Made by a program: the position numbers and the translations under genes. From Bacteroidales bacterium (GTDB taxonomy: Bacteria > Bacteroidota > Bacteroidia > Bacteroidales > P3): 64,000 nucleotides of DNA. Numbering within the stretch: position 1 is the first letter of the stretch; each line of letters opens with the position of its first letter. Below the pieces are notes generated by a model. The model made no database searches. It was not told the DNA's origin and worked only from the letters and a program-made list of their open reading frames with translations. The stretch covers positions 62,001 through 126,000 of the forward strand of contig JAFVBB010000001.1 in the NCBI GenBank assembly GCA_017480225.1. Reading direction: 5' to 3'. Below are positions 1 through 8,403 of this stretch, piece by piece.

Positions 1-1
1 C

Positions 2-748
2 CGTGGCCGCAGCTACTACGAGGTGGTCGACGACTTTGGCCGCCCCGATGCCACGGTGGACGACGGAATGCAGGGCACAGTCGCAATATACAGTGGCGTA
101 AGCCTCAACGGCACCCGCGCGGCCGGTCTGTATAGCCAGTACATTGTCCGCAACAGGACAACTCACGAAGAGGGCGAGCCTGTCGGTGACGTGGCGTTCT
201 CTTTCAACAGCAAGATGCGGTGCTATGCTGTCGACAGCGACTTCCAGCACCGCCGTGTGCGCGCCCCGAAAGAGGCGAAGCCCGAACCCTCGCGCGACCC
301 CGACCGTCCGGTGTGGGAGACCCCACGAGTGCCACGCTCTCTTGAGTTCCCGACTGTGGAGCGCAGGTCGCCAGCCGCCGAGGTGGTGCGCATCGAGCGT
401 GTCGACGTGAAAGAAGACGGTGTGAAGGTGTACTTCCACTATCAGGCACGCACCCCTAAGCACCGTCCGCTCAACGACTGTGGCATCAATCTCAACCATG
501 ACGTGTACATGGAGGATGCCGACACGCGCGTACGATATGCCATGCGCGAGGTCGATGGCATTGCCTTCTACCCTGACAGCACACAGTTTGCCCACAACGT
601 CGGCGGCTACGACGTGTTCAACTACAGCATCACCTTCGAGCCAATGTCGCGCGAGACGGTGCGCATCAACATCATTGAGCCAGGCCATTCAGGCTTCAAC
701 TTCTACGGTGTCGACGTGAAAACACGCATCAACCCAAGAATTGATTAA
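2..748 (+). CDS. Unrecognised protein, C-terminal part (5' truncated)
   Basis: The reading frame is open from the window edge to a TAA at 746-748, so the true start lies upstream; the GTG at 23 is only an internal possibility. About 248 residues are visible. I do not recognise a family. The middle (about residues 85-125) is rich in Pro, Arg and Glu and looks like a linker. The C-terminal ~120 residues alternate hydrophobic and polar positions as in a beta-sandwich (KVYFHYQART, NYSITFEP, FNFYGVDV). An extracytoplasmic role is inference. The next gene starts 22 nt later on the same strand, so the two are probably co-transcribed. Confidence 0.6.
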   Translation, partial: RGRSYYEVVDDFGRPDATVDDGMQGTVAIYSGVSLNGTRAAGLYSQYIVRNRTTHEEGEPVGDVAFSFNSKMRCYAVDSDFQHRRVRAPKEAKPEPSRDPDRPVWETPRVPRSLEFPTVERRSPAAEVVRIERVDVKEDGVKVYFHYQARTPKHRPLNDCGINLNHDVYMEDADTRVRYAMREVDGIAFYPDSTQFAHNVGGYDVFNYSITFEPMSRETVRINIIEPGHSGFNFYGVDVKTRINPRID

Positions 749-770
749 ACAAAACAACACCCTACCCCAA

Positions 771-2882
771 ATGAAGAAAACCTTACTTTTGCTGGCGGCA
801 GGCGCACTTTGCCTTGCCGCCTGCCAACCTGAACAAACTTCGGAGAAACCCATCGGCAAGCCAGACGTGAAGGTGACCGACGGCAGGTTCACCCCGGAGG
901 TGATGTGGAGCCTCGGCGTGATGAGTGAGTATGCGGTCAGCCCCGATGGCAGCCAAGTGCTCTACACCGTGCGCTACACCGACATGGAGCAGAACAAGAA
1001 CAACGCCGAACTCTACCTTATGCCCATAGGGGGCGGCGAGGGCAAGGCTCTGACCGCCACCGCCCAGAGCGAGTTCAGCCCCGTATGGGTCGACGGCGAG
1101 ACAATAATGTATTGCCGTGGCAGCCAAATCCTGTCCATGAACATCAACACCAAGCGCGAGTCGGTTGTGGCCGAGTGCGAGCGCGGCTTCGAAGGCTTCA
1201 AGCTGGCCCCCGACGGCAACTCGCTGGTCTACATCAGCACCATCCCTGTTGAACGTCCTGAAAACATAGACAAACTGTTCAAAGGGCTGGACAAGACCAC
1301 AGGCCGCATCAACGAAGACCTTATGTATCGCCACTGGGATCAGTGGGTTGACGAAATTCCGCACATTTATTTCGTGCCTCTGCAGAACGGCAAGGCACAG
1401 ATGGACAAGGCAGTGGACATACTCGACGGCGAGCCCTACGAGAGTCCCATGCGTCCCTGGGGCGGCACCGAGCAGTACAACTACAGCCCTGACAGCAAGA
1501 CCATAGCCTACACCTGCCGCAAAAAGACAGGCTACGACTACGCCCACTCCACCAACAGCGACATCTACATCTACGACATCGCCACCCGCCAGACGCGCAA
1601 CATCTCCGAGGGCATCATGGGCTACGACCAAAACCCAGTGTTCAGCCACGACGGCAAATACATAGCCTGGGAGAGCATGGAGCGCGACGGATACGAGAGC
1701 GACAAGCTGCGGCTGATGGTCATGGACCTGGCCACCGGCGAAAAGGTTGACTACACCGAAGGCTTCGACTATGGCGTGATGAACATCCTTTGGAGTCCGG
1801 ACGACAGCGAGCTCTACGCCATCGTCATGTATCGCGGCATGAACGAAATATTTGCCTTCAGCCGCGAAAGCAAATCAATCCGCCAGATCTCGCACGGCTA
1901 CCACGACGTGAACGCCATCCAGCTGGCCGACGGCAACCTGGTGGCCAGCCAGGCTTCCATCAAATACCCCGCCACTCTCTATTCCTACAGCATAGCCGAC
2001 AACAATGCCGAGGGCACGAAACTCTCCACCTTCAACGACGACCTCCTCTCGCAGGTGCGCATGGGCGAGGTGAAGGAGCAGTGGATTAAGACCGTGGACG
2101 GCAAGTCTATGCTCACATGGATTATCTACCCCTACGACTACGACAGCACCAAGACCTACCCTGCCCTTCTCTTCTGCGAGGGTGGCCCGCAGACCATGGT
2201 GAGCCAGTTCTGGAGCACGCGCTGGAACTTCGAGGTGATGAGCGGCGCGGGCTATTTCGTCATCGCCCCCAACCGCCGCGGAGTGCCCGGCTTCGGCATG
2301 GAGTGGCTTGAGGAGATCAGCGGCGACTACGGCGGACTCTGTATGCAGGACTATATGGCCGCCACCGACTGGGCGGCTGCCAACATCAAGCAGATTGACC
2401 GCGAGCGCATCGGTGCCTGCGGCGCCAGCTTCGGCGGCTACAGCATCTATTGGCTTGCAGGCCACAACCACGACGTCAAGGGCTACAACGAGGGTCGTCG
2501 TTTCAAAGCGTTCCTGGCGCACAACGGCATGTTCAACTTCGAGCAGCAATACCTTGAGACCGAGGAGATGTGGTTCGACAACTGGGACCTCGGCGGCCCC
2601 TACTGGGACTGGAACAACCCGCAGATAAAGAAGTCGTATGCCAACTCGCCCCACCTCTATGTGGACAAGTGGAACACGCCGATATGTGTCATCCACAGCG
2701 AGTTCGACTTCCGCATTGTGGCCTCGGAGGGCATGGCGGCCTACAACGCCGCACAGATGCGCCACATTCCCAGCCGCTACCTCTACTTCCCGGACGAGAC
2801 GCACTGGGTGCTCCGCCCGCAGAACAGCCTGCTTTGGCACCGCAACTTCATTGACTGGTTTGACCAGTGGCTTAAAAAATAG
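771..2882 (+). CDS. S9 family (DPP-IV-like) serine peptidase, lipoprotein
   Basis: Predicted prolyl-oligopeptidase-type peptidase (703 aa) that cleaves peptides outside the inner membrane. The N-terminus MKKTLLLLAAGALCLAAC is a lipoprotein signal with Cys18 as lipidation site, which fixes the ATG at 771 rather than the in-frame TTG at 741. Residues ~35-400 resemble a WD40-like propeller (repeated YSPD, FSHDGKYIAW, WSPDDSELY). The C-terminal alpha/beta hydrolase domain carries the catalytic triad: Ser553 in GASFGGYS, Asp646 in HSEFDFRI and His678 in ETHWVLRP. Length suits the S9B/S9C group. A rho-independent terminator follows at 2910. Exact substrate is unknown. Confidence 0.9.
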   Translation: MKKTLLLLAAGALCLAACQPEQTSEKPIGKPDVKVTDGRFTPEVMWSLGVMSEYAVSPDGSQVLYTVRYTDMEQNKNNAELYLMPIGGGEGKALTATAQSEFSPVWVDGETIMYCRGSQILSMNINTKRESVVAECERGFEGFKLAPDGNSLVYISTIPVERPENIDKLFKGLDKTTGRINEDLMYRHWDQWVDEIPHIYFVPLQNGKAQMDKAVDILDGEPYESPMRPWGGTEQYNYSPDSKTIAYTCRKKTGYDYAHSTNSDIYIYDIATRQTRNISEGIMGYDQNPVFSHDGKYIAWESMERDGYESDKLRLMVMDLATGEKVDYTEGFDYGVMNILWSPDDSELYAIVMYRGMNEIFAFSRESKSIRQISHGYHDVNAIQLADGNLVASQASIKYPATLYSYSIADNNAEGTKLSTFNDDLLSQVRMGEVKEQWIKTVDGKSMLTWIIYPYDYDSTKTYPALLFCEGGPQTMVSQFWSTRWNFEVMSGAGYFVIAPNRRGVPGFGMEWLEEISGDYGGLCMQDYMAATDWAAANIKQIDRERIGACGASFGGYSIYWLAGHNHDVKGYNEGRRFKAFLAHNGMFNFEQQYLETEEMWFDNWDLGGPYWDWNNPQIKKSYANSPHLYVDKWNTPICVIHSEFDFRIVASEGMAAYNAAQMRHIPSRYLYFPDETHWVLRPQNSLLWHRNFIDWFDQWLKK

Positions 2883-2909
2883 CACGTAGCCACAGCAACC
2901 TTACCCCAC

Positions 2910-2945
2910 GAGGGTGTCCCGGAAACGGGGCACCCTCTTTTTTTA
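2910..2945 (+). terminator. Rho-independent terminator after the S9 peptidase
   Basis: GAGGGTGTCCCG and CGGGGCACCCTC pair around a GAAA loop with one G.U pair, followed at once by a run of seven T. It ends the transcript of the peptidase gene. Confidence 0.9.
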
Positions 2946-2980
2946 TGCCCTCACGAAGGGTCAGAGCCATGATTAACACT

Positions 2981-3140
2981 TGTCAACAACTTGTCTTCTA
3001 CTACCCAACTACTACAAATGTAGCAGTTGATTAGGTGTTGGGTAGGCGATGAGTAGGAGTTGAGTAGGAGTTGAGTAGGAGTTGGTATAGTCTCAACGCT
3101 GATTTACAGGCTTTTGCAAATGGCAATTATACCCCCTGCC
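2981..3140 (+). repeat. 11-mer inverted-array element, copy 1
   Basis: One of seven related intergenic elements. It is 105 bp of 11-nt units in register plus a 55-bp tail. The left part begins TGTCAACAACT and includes CTACCCAAC, which is inverted relative to GTTGGGTAG in the right part; the centre is ACAAATGTAG. The right part has five forward units, ending in three copies of GAGTAGGAGTT then GG at 3085. The tail contains TGATTTACA and ends ACCCCCTGCC. It lies between a terminator and the next + gene. The rest of the 380-bp gap holds nothing else recognised except a weak CAATAAA motif at 3231. Confidence 0.9.
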
Positions 3141-3262
3141 TGCAAAATTACATACAACACAGTAATTCAACACATTATCTGGAATATTGATAGGTTGCGG
3201 CGCCGGTCGTCATTTCTTTTCCTGACGGCACAATAAAAAGGTGCTGTTGCTGTTTTGGATGC

Positions 3263-3724
3263 GTGAAGGGTCTTGAACAATATGACGTGAAGGTGCTGCT
3301 GGCCTTGGTAAAGAGCGTGGGTGGGCGTACTGATTTCTTCAAGTGGCTGCTCGACGGGGGCTACCCCGAGCTGGCCGCCTTCAGCAATGCCATCCGTGCC
3401 GACGACGACGCCATGGTGTGGCTGTTCAAAAACAACTATGCCTGGCTGGCCATACTGAGCAACGCCTGCGACGGCGACGAGAAAGCAGTAGACTGGGTTC
3501 GCCGGGGGCTCACGCCGGTTAACTTCCGATTCGCGATGGCCTGCCAGCACAATGTAGACTCGCTGCGATGGCTGCATGGCAACAATCTGGGCATCTTCCT
3601 GCTGCTGGCGCACGAGGTGGAGAAGTTCCTGCAATACCAGCGCAAGGAGCACGATTGGCCCTACGTGATGCACTTCGGCGGCCACATCCGCGCCGAGGAG
3701 GCCTTGATGGGCGACAAGAAATAG
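3263..3724 (+). CDS. Small solenoid protein with four 25-residue repeats
   Basis: Unknown function, 153 aa. The sequence divides into four consecutive 25-residue units at residues 23-47, 48-72, 73-97 and 98-122. Each has a W-[LV] near position 6 and, except in the last, an A-x-x-N-A-like stretch near the end (for example WLLDGGYPELAAFSNAI and WLFKNNYAWLAILSNA). This looks like an ankyrin- or HEAT-like helical solenoid, which would suggest protein binding (inference). The start is uncertain: GTG at 3263 has no ATG alternative in frame and no good ribosome-binding site. A CAATAAA promoter-like motif lies only 25 nt upstream, so a later start is possible. Confidence 0.6.
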   Translation: MKGLEQYDVKVLLALVKSVGGRTDFFKWLLDGGYPELAAFSNAIRADDDAMVWLFKNNYAWLAILSNACDGDEKAVDWVRRGLTPVNFRFAMACQHNVDSLRWLHGNNLGIFLLLAHEVEKFLQYQRKEHDWPYVMHFGGHIRAEEALMGDKK

Positions 3725-3777
3725 CCGCCGGCAGCCATTATTTGAGCAAAGAAAGCACCCAATTCGGAAAGTTTTTG

Positions 3778-3785
3778 TAACTTTG
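3778..3785 (+). promoter_or_regulatory. Bacteroidetes -7 box (TAACTTTG)
   Basis: Perfect match to the TAnnTTTG consensus, 38 nt before the ATG at 3824. A TTTG at 3751 is a possible -33 element but lies a few bases too far away. It probably drives 3824 and the following phosphorylase gene. Confidence 0.65.
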
Positions 3786-3823
3786 CAGCACTAAACAGTA
3801 GAAACACATTAACACCAGTTGCT

Positions 3824-5044
3824 ATGAAACGTATTGCAATCGTTGTGATTATGCTGGCTGCCGCGTTGACGGCGGGAGCCAGGTCGATACACTATTTCAC
3901 CTACCAGCAAGCGCTGCGCACTGTGCAGTACCTTGACCAGCAGAACGAGCTGATGATATACTGCGGCTACGACTACGAGGTGGAGACCTATGTGCTGGTG
4001 AACGAGGTGTGGATGGAGCGCGTCAACTCTGCCTACTACGAGATATGGCTCTACGGCTTCGACGCCTACACGGGCGACGAGGTGTACATGCCGCTCGACC
4101 TGCAGTGCATCTGGCTGCTCGGCGCAAACGGCGTGGCCTACAACGCGGCGCAATACCTGCGCTTCCACGCCAGCGTGCCGCAGATTACCTTCCGCTGGTA
4201 CATTCCGCCCTACAATCCCTATTCGCGCCGTATGCACAACGTGAACTACGTGCGCAGCTACCACTTCGGCATTCACCAGCACGGCTGGATGCCTCCCACG
4301 CCGCCGGCCCATGGCTACGGCCCGAACACACAGCCGCCGCTGCCGCCCTACTACATGCGCAACCGCCAGCAGCCCGCCCCAGCCCCTGCCTCGACGTGGA
4401 CACCGGGCGTGGATCATCCGCAGATTATCAGTTCGGGCAGCCGCTCGTCGGGCGCGGCGGTGAGCCCCTCGACCGGCGGACGCACGCAGCAAGGCACCAC
4501 TGCCCACAGCGAACAGCGCTCGAGCGGCACCACCACTGCCACCAGCAGCTCGCGCAGCGGCAACTCGCAGTCCGCCACCAGCAGCACCCGAAGCAGCACG
4601 GCCACCACGCCCACCCGTACCAACACAGGAAGCACTGCCACCAGCAGCTCGCGCGGAACGTCGACCACATCGACCTCGGGCTCGACCGGCCGCACCGGCA
4701 ACACCACGACAACACAGAGCAGCAGCCGTGGCACCACGACGACCACAGCGACCAGCACTGCAACCGGTCGCACGGGAAACACCACGACCACGCAGAGCAG
4801 CAGCCGCGGCACCACGACGACCTCAACGACCAACAGCTCGACTGGCCGCACCGGCAACACCACAACCACACAGAGCAGCAGCCGCGGCACCACGACTACC
4901 TCAACGACCAACAGCTCGACTGGCCGCACTGGCAACACCACGACCGCACAGAGCAGCAGCCGTGGCACCACAGCCACACAGGGCACAAGCAGCTCGTCGA
5001 GCCGCCAAAGCACAACAGCAACCCGCACAAGCACCAAACGATAG
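3824..5044 (+). CDS. Secreted protein with long Ser/Thr/Gly repeat tail
   Basis: 406 aa, function unknown. Residues 1-20 (MKRIAIVVIMLAAALTAGARS) look like a Sec signal peptide. Residues ~20-170 form an ordered, Tyr-rich domain (HYFTYQQALRT, WLYGFDAYTGDEVYMP, a Pro-Tyr-rich segment at 125-185). From about residue 205 to the end the protein is almost entirely S, T, G, N, Q and R, including four near-identical 26-residue units at 288-391. The tail resembles a flexible, possibly glycosylated surface stalk (inference). A TAACTTTG promoter precedes it and the phosphorylase gene follows after 6 nt. Confidence 0.75.
   Translation: MKRIAIVVIMLAAALTAGARSIHYFTYQQALRTVQYLDQQNELMIYCGYDYEVETYVLVNEVWMERVNSAYYEIWLYGFDAYTGDEVYMPLDLQCIWLLGANGVAYNAAQYLRFHASVPQITFRWYIPPYNPYSRRMHNVNYVRSYHFGIHQHGWMPPTPPAHGYGPNTQPPLPPYYMRNRQQPAPAPASTWTPGVDHPQIISSGSRSSGAAVSPSTGGRTQQGTTAHSEQRSSGTTTATSSSRSGNSQSATSSTRSSTATTPTRTNTGSTATSSSRGTSTTSTSGSTGRTGNTTTTQSSSRGTTTTTATSTATGRTGNTTTTQSSSRGTTTTSTTNSSTGRTGNTTTTQSSSRGTTTTSTTNSSTGRTGNTTTAQSSSRGTTATQGTSSSSSRQSTTATRTSTKR
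4685..4996 (+). repeat. Four in-frame 78-bp tandem repeats
   Basis: Units begin at 4685, 4763, 4841 and 4919. Each encodes a 26-residue block starting TGRTGNTTT and containing QSSSRGTT. The second and third units are nearly identical in DNA; the fourth diverges at its end. The 78-bp length keeps frame, so gain or loss of units would change stalk length without truncating the protein. Confidence 0.85.
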
Positions 5045-5050
5045 TCCTCC

Positions 5051-5878
5051 ATGATAAAGGCAAGCGAACTCCCACTGGCAGCCGACGGCAGCCTGTACCA
5101 CATCCGCCTCACACCGGCGACACTGGCCGAGCGTGTGGTGCTTGTTGGCGACCCTTCGAGGGTTGACATGTTCAATCAGATATTCGACAAGGTCGAGTTC
5201 GAGTCAATCAACCGCGAGCTGCACGCCATCACCGGCACATACCACGGCAAGCGGCTCACCGCACTCTCCACCGGCATGGGGTGCGACAACATAGACATCG
5301 TGATGACCGAACTCGACGCCGCCGCCGACGGCAGGCAACTCAAGCTGGTTCGCGTTGGCACCAGCGGCTCTCTGATAGAGGGGGCTGACTGCGGCGGGCT
5401 GGTTGCATCGGCCTACGCGGTGGGCATGGACGGGCTGATGAACTTCTACAGCGAATGGGACGCCCCCCTGCGCCCAATGGAAGAGGCGTTCCTGCGCCAC
5501 ATGGAGCTTGCTCCTGCCCTGGCACGCCCCTACTGCGCCCAGGCCGGAGGCACACTGCTCGCCAGTGTGGCCGAAGGTATGCACCACGGCATCACCGTGA
5601 CCGCGCCAGGCTTCTACGGCCCGCAGGGACGCGCCGTGCGGCTGCACCCCTCAATAGCAAACCTCAATGAGCGTCTGGCTGCCTTCTCGTGGGAGGGCAT
5701 CGGGGTGAGCAACCTCGAGATGGAGACCTCTGCCATATACGGCTTCAGCCACATGATGGGTCACGAGGCACTCACCGTGTGCCTCATCATAGCCAACCGC
5801 CCCAAAGGCACGTTCCTCAACGACTACCACGAACCGATGCGCCAACTGCTCGGCACAGTGGTGGAGAGGCTTGGCTGA
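5051..5878 (+). CDS. Nucleoside phosphorylase (uridine phosphorylase-like)
   Basis: Predicted cytoplasmic PNP_UDP-family enzyme (275 aa) that splits a nucleoside with phosphate, giving free base and ribose 1-phosphate. Visible motifs are GDPSRV (33-38, phosphate binding), STGMGCDNID with a following TELDA, VGTSGSL, and LEMETSAIYG near 222-230, where the Glu-Met-Glu segment binds ribose. Uridine phosphorylase is the closest call; other nucleoside specificities cannot be excluded. It sits 6 nt after the repeat-tail gene, with no obvious functional link. A convergent terminator hairpin follows. Confidence 0.85.
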   Translation: MIKASELPLAADGSLYHIRLTPATLAERVVLVGDPSRVDMFNQIFDKVEFESINRELHAITGTYHGKRLTALSTGMGCDNIDIVMTELDAAADGRQLKLVRVGTSGSLIEGADCGGLVASAYAVGMDGLMNFYSEWDAPLRPMEEAFLRHMELAPALARPYCAQAGGTLLASVAEGMHHGITVTAPGFYGPQGRAVRLHPSIANLNERLAAFSWEGIGVSNLEMETSAIYGFSHMMGHEALTVCLIIANRPKGTFLNDYHEPMRQLLGTVVERLG

Positions 5879-5909
5879 CCGCACGCGGCCATGCCAGGCA
5901 GAAAAGAGA

Positions 5910-5944
5910 CACCGGCAGCCTCGATAGCGAAGAGGCTGCCGGTG
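5910..5944. terminator. Bidirectional terminator between convergent genes
   Basis: CACCGGCAGCCTC and GAGGCTGCCGGTG form a perfect 13-bp stem with a 9-nt loop. On the minus strand a T-rich TCTCTTTTCTG follows; on the plus strand AATGTTTTG follows. It sits between the + phosphorylase and the - hydrolase. Confidence 0.8.
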
Positions 5945-5966
5945 AATGTTTTGCCACCTGCGGTTA

Positions 5967-6974
5967 TCACATGTTGGCGCGGAAGAACTGCTCCAGCCTG
6001 CCCCAGGGAATGAAGTTGCCGTTGCCTCCGTCGTAGAGGTCGCAGTGTGTAGCCTCAGGTATGATGAGCAGCTCCTTGTTGCCTGGCACGGGGTTGGGCT
6101 TGCCGATAAAGTTGTAGCCATCTACCTTGCCGTCAACCATATAGCGGTAGGCAGCCTCGCCGAAGTAGCGGCTATGGGCTTTCTCGCCGTGCATCACAAG
6201 CACAGCCGAGCGGATCTCATTGATGTAGCAAAGGAAGCGGGCGTTGGAGTAGGCCTGTGTGCCAATGACCCGCCAGCCGTCATTGCTGTTGCCGCTGCGG
6301 GCGTGGTAGCCCCGGGGGGTCTTGTAGTAGGCATGGTAGTCCTTGAGAAACTGCGGAGCATCGTCGGGCACCTGGTCTGCTACGCCGCCAGCCATTGCCA
6401 GCGGGTTCTCAAGCCGATGCGTGGACATGGCCTTGCGAGCCTCGTGGCGGTCGGCCTCATTGTCGTTGGCGTCGTAGTAGCCGTTGCCGCCGATGCGCGT
6501 CATGTCGTACATCGTGCTGGCCACAACGGCCTTGATGCGGGGGTCGGCAGCGGCCGCATTGAGGGCGATGCCGCCCCAGCCGCAGATGCCTATGATGCCG
6601 ATGCGGTCGGCATCCACATTGTCCAGCCGTGAGAGGTAGTCGACGGCGGCCATGAAGTCCTCCGTGTTGATGTCGGGCGAAGCCGTGCGACGGGGTTCAC
6701 CGCTGCTCTCACCCGTGTAGGAGGGGTCGAAGGCCAGTGTGATGAAACCACGCTCCGCCATCCGCATTGCATACAGGCCGCTGCTTTGCTCCTTGACGGC
6801 GCCAAAGGGGCCGCTCACAGCGATGGCAGCCAGCTTGCCCTCGGCTTGCCTGGGAGTGTAAAGGTCGGCGGCCAGCACCATGCCGAACTGCGTACCAAAC
6901 GTCACCTTGCGGTGGATGACCTTCTCGCTCAATGGGAAGACCTTGTCCCATTCTTGCGTCAAAAGTTGTTCCAT
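5967..6974 (-). CDS. Alpha/beta hydrolase with Cys nucleophile
   Basis: 335 aa, dienelactone-hydrolase-like fold. The nucleophile elbow reads GIIGICGWGG, placing Cys131 where most serine hydrolases have Ser. The acid/base His is probably in PEATHCDLYD near the C-terminus. Other fold landmarks are AIAVSGPFGAVKEQ (oxyanion loop region) and FITLAFDPSYTGES. There is no signal peptide, so it should be cytoplasmic. The substrate is unknown. It is the last gene of the long minus-strand run that starts at lpdA, 60 nt after the DUF721 gene, and ends at a convergent terminator. Confidence 0.8.
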   Translation of the reverse strand: MEQLLTQEWDKVFPLSEKVIHRKVTFGTQFGMVLAADLYTPRQAEGKLAAIAVSGPFGAVKEQSSGLYAMRMAERGFITLAFDPSYTGESSGEPRRTASPDINTEDFMAAVDYLSRLDNVDADRIGIIGICGWGGIALNAAAADPRIKAVVASTMYDMTRIGGNGYYDANDNEADRHEARKAMSTHRLENPLAMAGGVADQVPDDAPQFLKDYHAYYKTPRGYHARSGNSNDGWRVIGTQAYSNARFLCYINEIRSAVLVMHGEKAHSRYFGEAAYRYMVDGKVDGYNFIGKPNPVPGNKELLIIPEATHCDLYDGGNGNFIPWGRLEQFFRANM

Positions 6975-7034
6975 AGTTATTTCTCAGCGTTAAATTATAC
7001 CAAAACCATGTAGGCCCAGCCTTACAGCCAAAGG

Positions 7035-7322
7035 CTACAAAATGACAATCTTCTTAACCGCCTCGTAACCGATCTCATCATTGATCTTCTCGCGCAGGCT
7101 TTCACGGCGCAGCGTCATCTCCTGCCGGAGGGCGGCAGCCATAAACTTCAAAGTCAACGTGCCTTTCTTGTACTTGATGGACGACGTCAGGCGGCAAATG
7201 AAGTCGCCCGCGAGCAAGCGGTAGGCCTTCTCGACATCAATTTCCGTGGCGAAGTCGCCCATGTCCCACTGGCGGAACACCTTGCGGATATAGTAGTCTG
7301 CCGTTCTATCTTCCCAATTCAT
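7035..7322 (-). CDS. DUF721 family protein (DciA-like)
   Basis: 95 aa, a small basic protein of the DUF721 group. The family core is visible: a Trp/Gly start region, a long helix, then KYKKGTLTLKFMAAALRQEMTL and a final KKIVIL strand. DUF721 proteins related to DciA act in helicase loading or replication in some bacteria; for the Bacteroidetes form this is inference. Its start overlaps the end of recF by 17 nt, the usual Bacteroidetes pairing, which suggests translational coupling. Confidence 0.8.
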   Translation of the reverse strand: MNWEDRTADYYIRKVFRQWDMGDFATEIDVEKAYRLLAGDFICRLTSSIKYKKGTLTLKFMAAALRQEMTLRRESLREKINDEIGYEAVKKIVIL

Positions 7323-8403
7323 GTATTACACCTTTCTCCACATCAAACAGACGGTGCTCGAGCGTAGGCAGACTGTCGAATATTGCCTGCACACGTCCGG
7401 GCTGTGTATCGGTGAGCAGCACCTGCCCGAAGCGGTCGCTGCCTACGAGGGCTATGAGCTGCCTCACGCGGTGCATGTCCAACTTGTCGAAAATATCGTC
7501 GAGCAACAGGATTGGCTTGCTGCCCAGATGGTCGTTGATATACTGGAACTGCGCCAGCTTCAGTGCGAGCGCGAAGCTTTTCTGCTGCCCCTGCGAACCG
7601 TAGCGCTTCAAAGGGCAGTCCTCATCGAGAGAGAGAATAAGGTCGTCCTTGTGAGGCCCGCAGGTTGTGTGCTGCGCATAACGGTCGGCCTGGCGGCTGG
7701 ATGCCAGCTGGTCGGCTAAAGATTCTGGCTGGCGCCTGTATACCACGCGGCCTGGCTCATCGTCACCGGCGATGGCATGGTAATAGGCACTGAACAATGG
7801 GGTGAAGCCTTCGATAAAACGTTGCCTGGTAGAATACAGGTACTCACCGTGACGCTCAAGCTGCATGTCCCACATGGCAAGCTGAGCCTCGTCCCAAACA
7901 CGGTCGTCCCACATCTGCTTCAACAGCCGGTTGCGCTGTTCGAGAGCCTTATTGTAACCGATAAGATGATCCAAATAGACGCCGTCGGTCTGCGAGATGA
8001 CACCGTCCATAAACTTGCGCCTGGTCTCACTGCCCTCAGTGATTATGCTTTGGTCAGAGGGCGACACCATTACAAGAGGCACACGGCCAATATGTTCTGC
8101 CAATGTGCGATAGGGCTTTTTGTTCCAGCGCATCTGCTTTACCTGGCCGCGCCTCACGATACAGCTTGCCATGCCCTCGTCGTAGTGACCATGCAGGGCA
8201 AAATAATCGGTTCCGAAACGAATGCGCTGCGAGTCGACCGGCGCAAAGTAGCTCTTGGTGAAAGAGAGGTAGTAGACAGCATCGAGCAGGTTGGTCTTGC
8301 CGGCACCGTTGCTGCCAACAAAGCAGTTGACATTTGAACAGAGGTCGAGCTCGGCCTCTTGGTAGTTGGTAAAATTGGTCAGAGACAGCCGCTGCAGGGT
8401 CAT
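7306..8403 (-). CDS. recF: DNA replication and repair protein RecF
   Basis: 365 aa SMC-like ATPase that binds gapped DNA and helps load RecA through RecOR. The Walker A motif GSNGAGKT is at residues 30-37 in the typical FVGSNGAGKTNLLDAVYYLSF context. The ABC-type signature YGSQGQQKSFALALKLAQ lies near 268, and Walker B ILLLDDIFDKLD near 299. The start ATG overlaps the ispH stop (ATGA), and the 3' end overlaps the DUF721 gene. Confidence 0.95.
   Translation of the reverse strand: MTLQRLSLTNFTNYQEAELDLCSNVNCFVGSNGAGKTNLLDAVYYLSFTKSYFAPVDSQRIRFGTDYFALHGHYDEGMASCIVRRGQVKQMRWNKKPYRTLAEHIGRVPLVMVSPSDQSIITEGSETRRKFMDGVISQTDGVYLDHLIGYNKALEQRNRLLKQMWDDRVWDEAQLAMWDMQLERHGEYLYSTRQRFIEGFTPLFSAYYHAIAGDDEPGRVVYRRQPESLADQLASSRQADRYAQHTTCGPHKDDLILSLDEDCPLKRYGSQGQQKSFALALKLAQFQYINDHLGSKPILLLDDIFDKLDMHRVRQLIALVGSDRFGQVLLTDTQPGRVQAIFDSLPTLEHRLFDVEKGVIHELGR

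Noticed and set aside
2981..3140. CRISPR array based on repeated GAGTAGGAGTT
   Set aside because: Units are 11 nt, directly abutting, without spacers, partly inverted, and dispersed as single elements; no cas genes are present.
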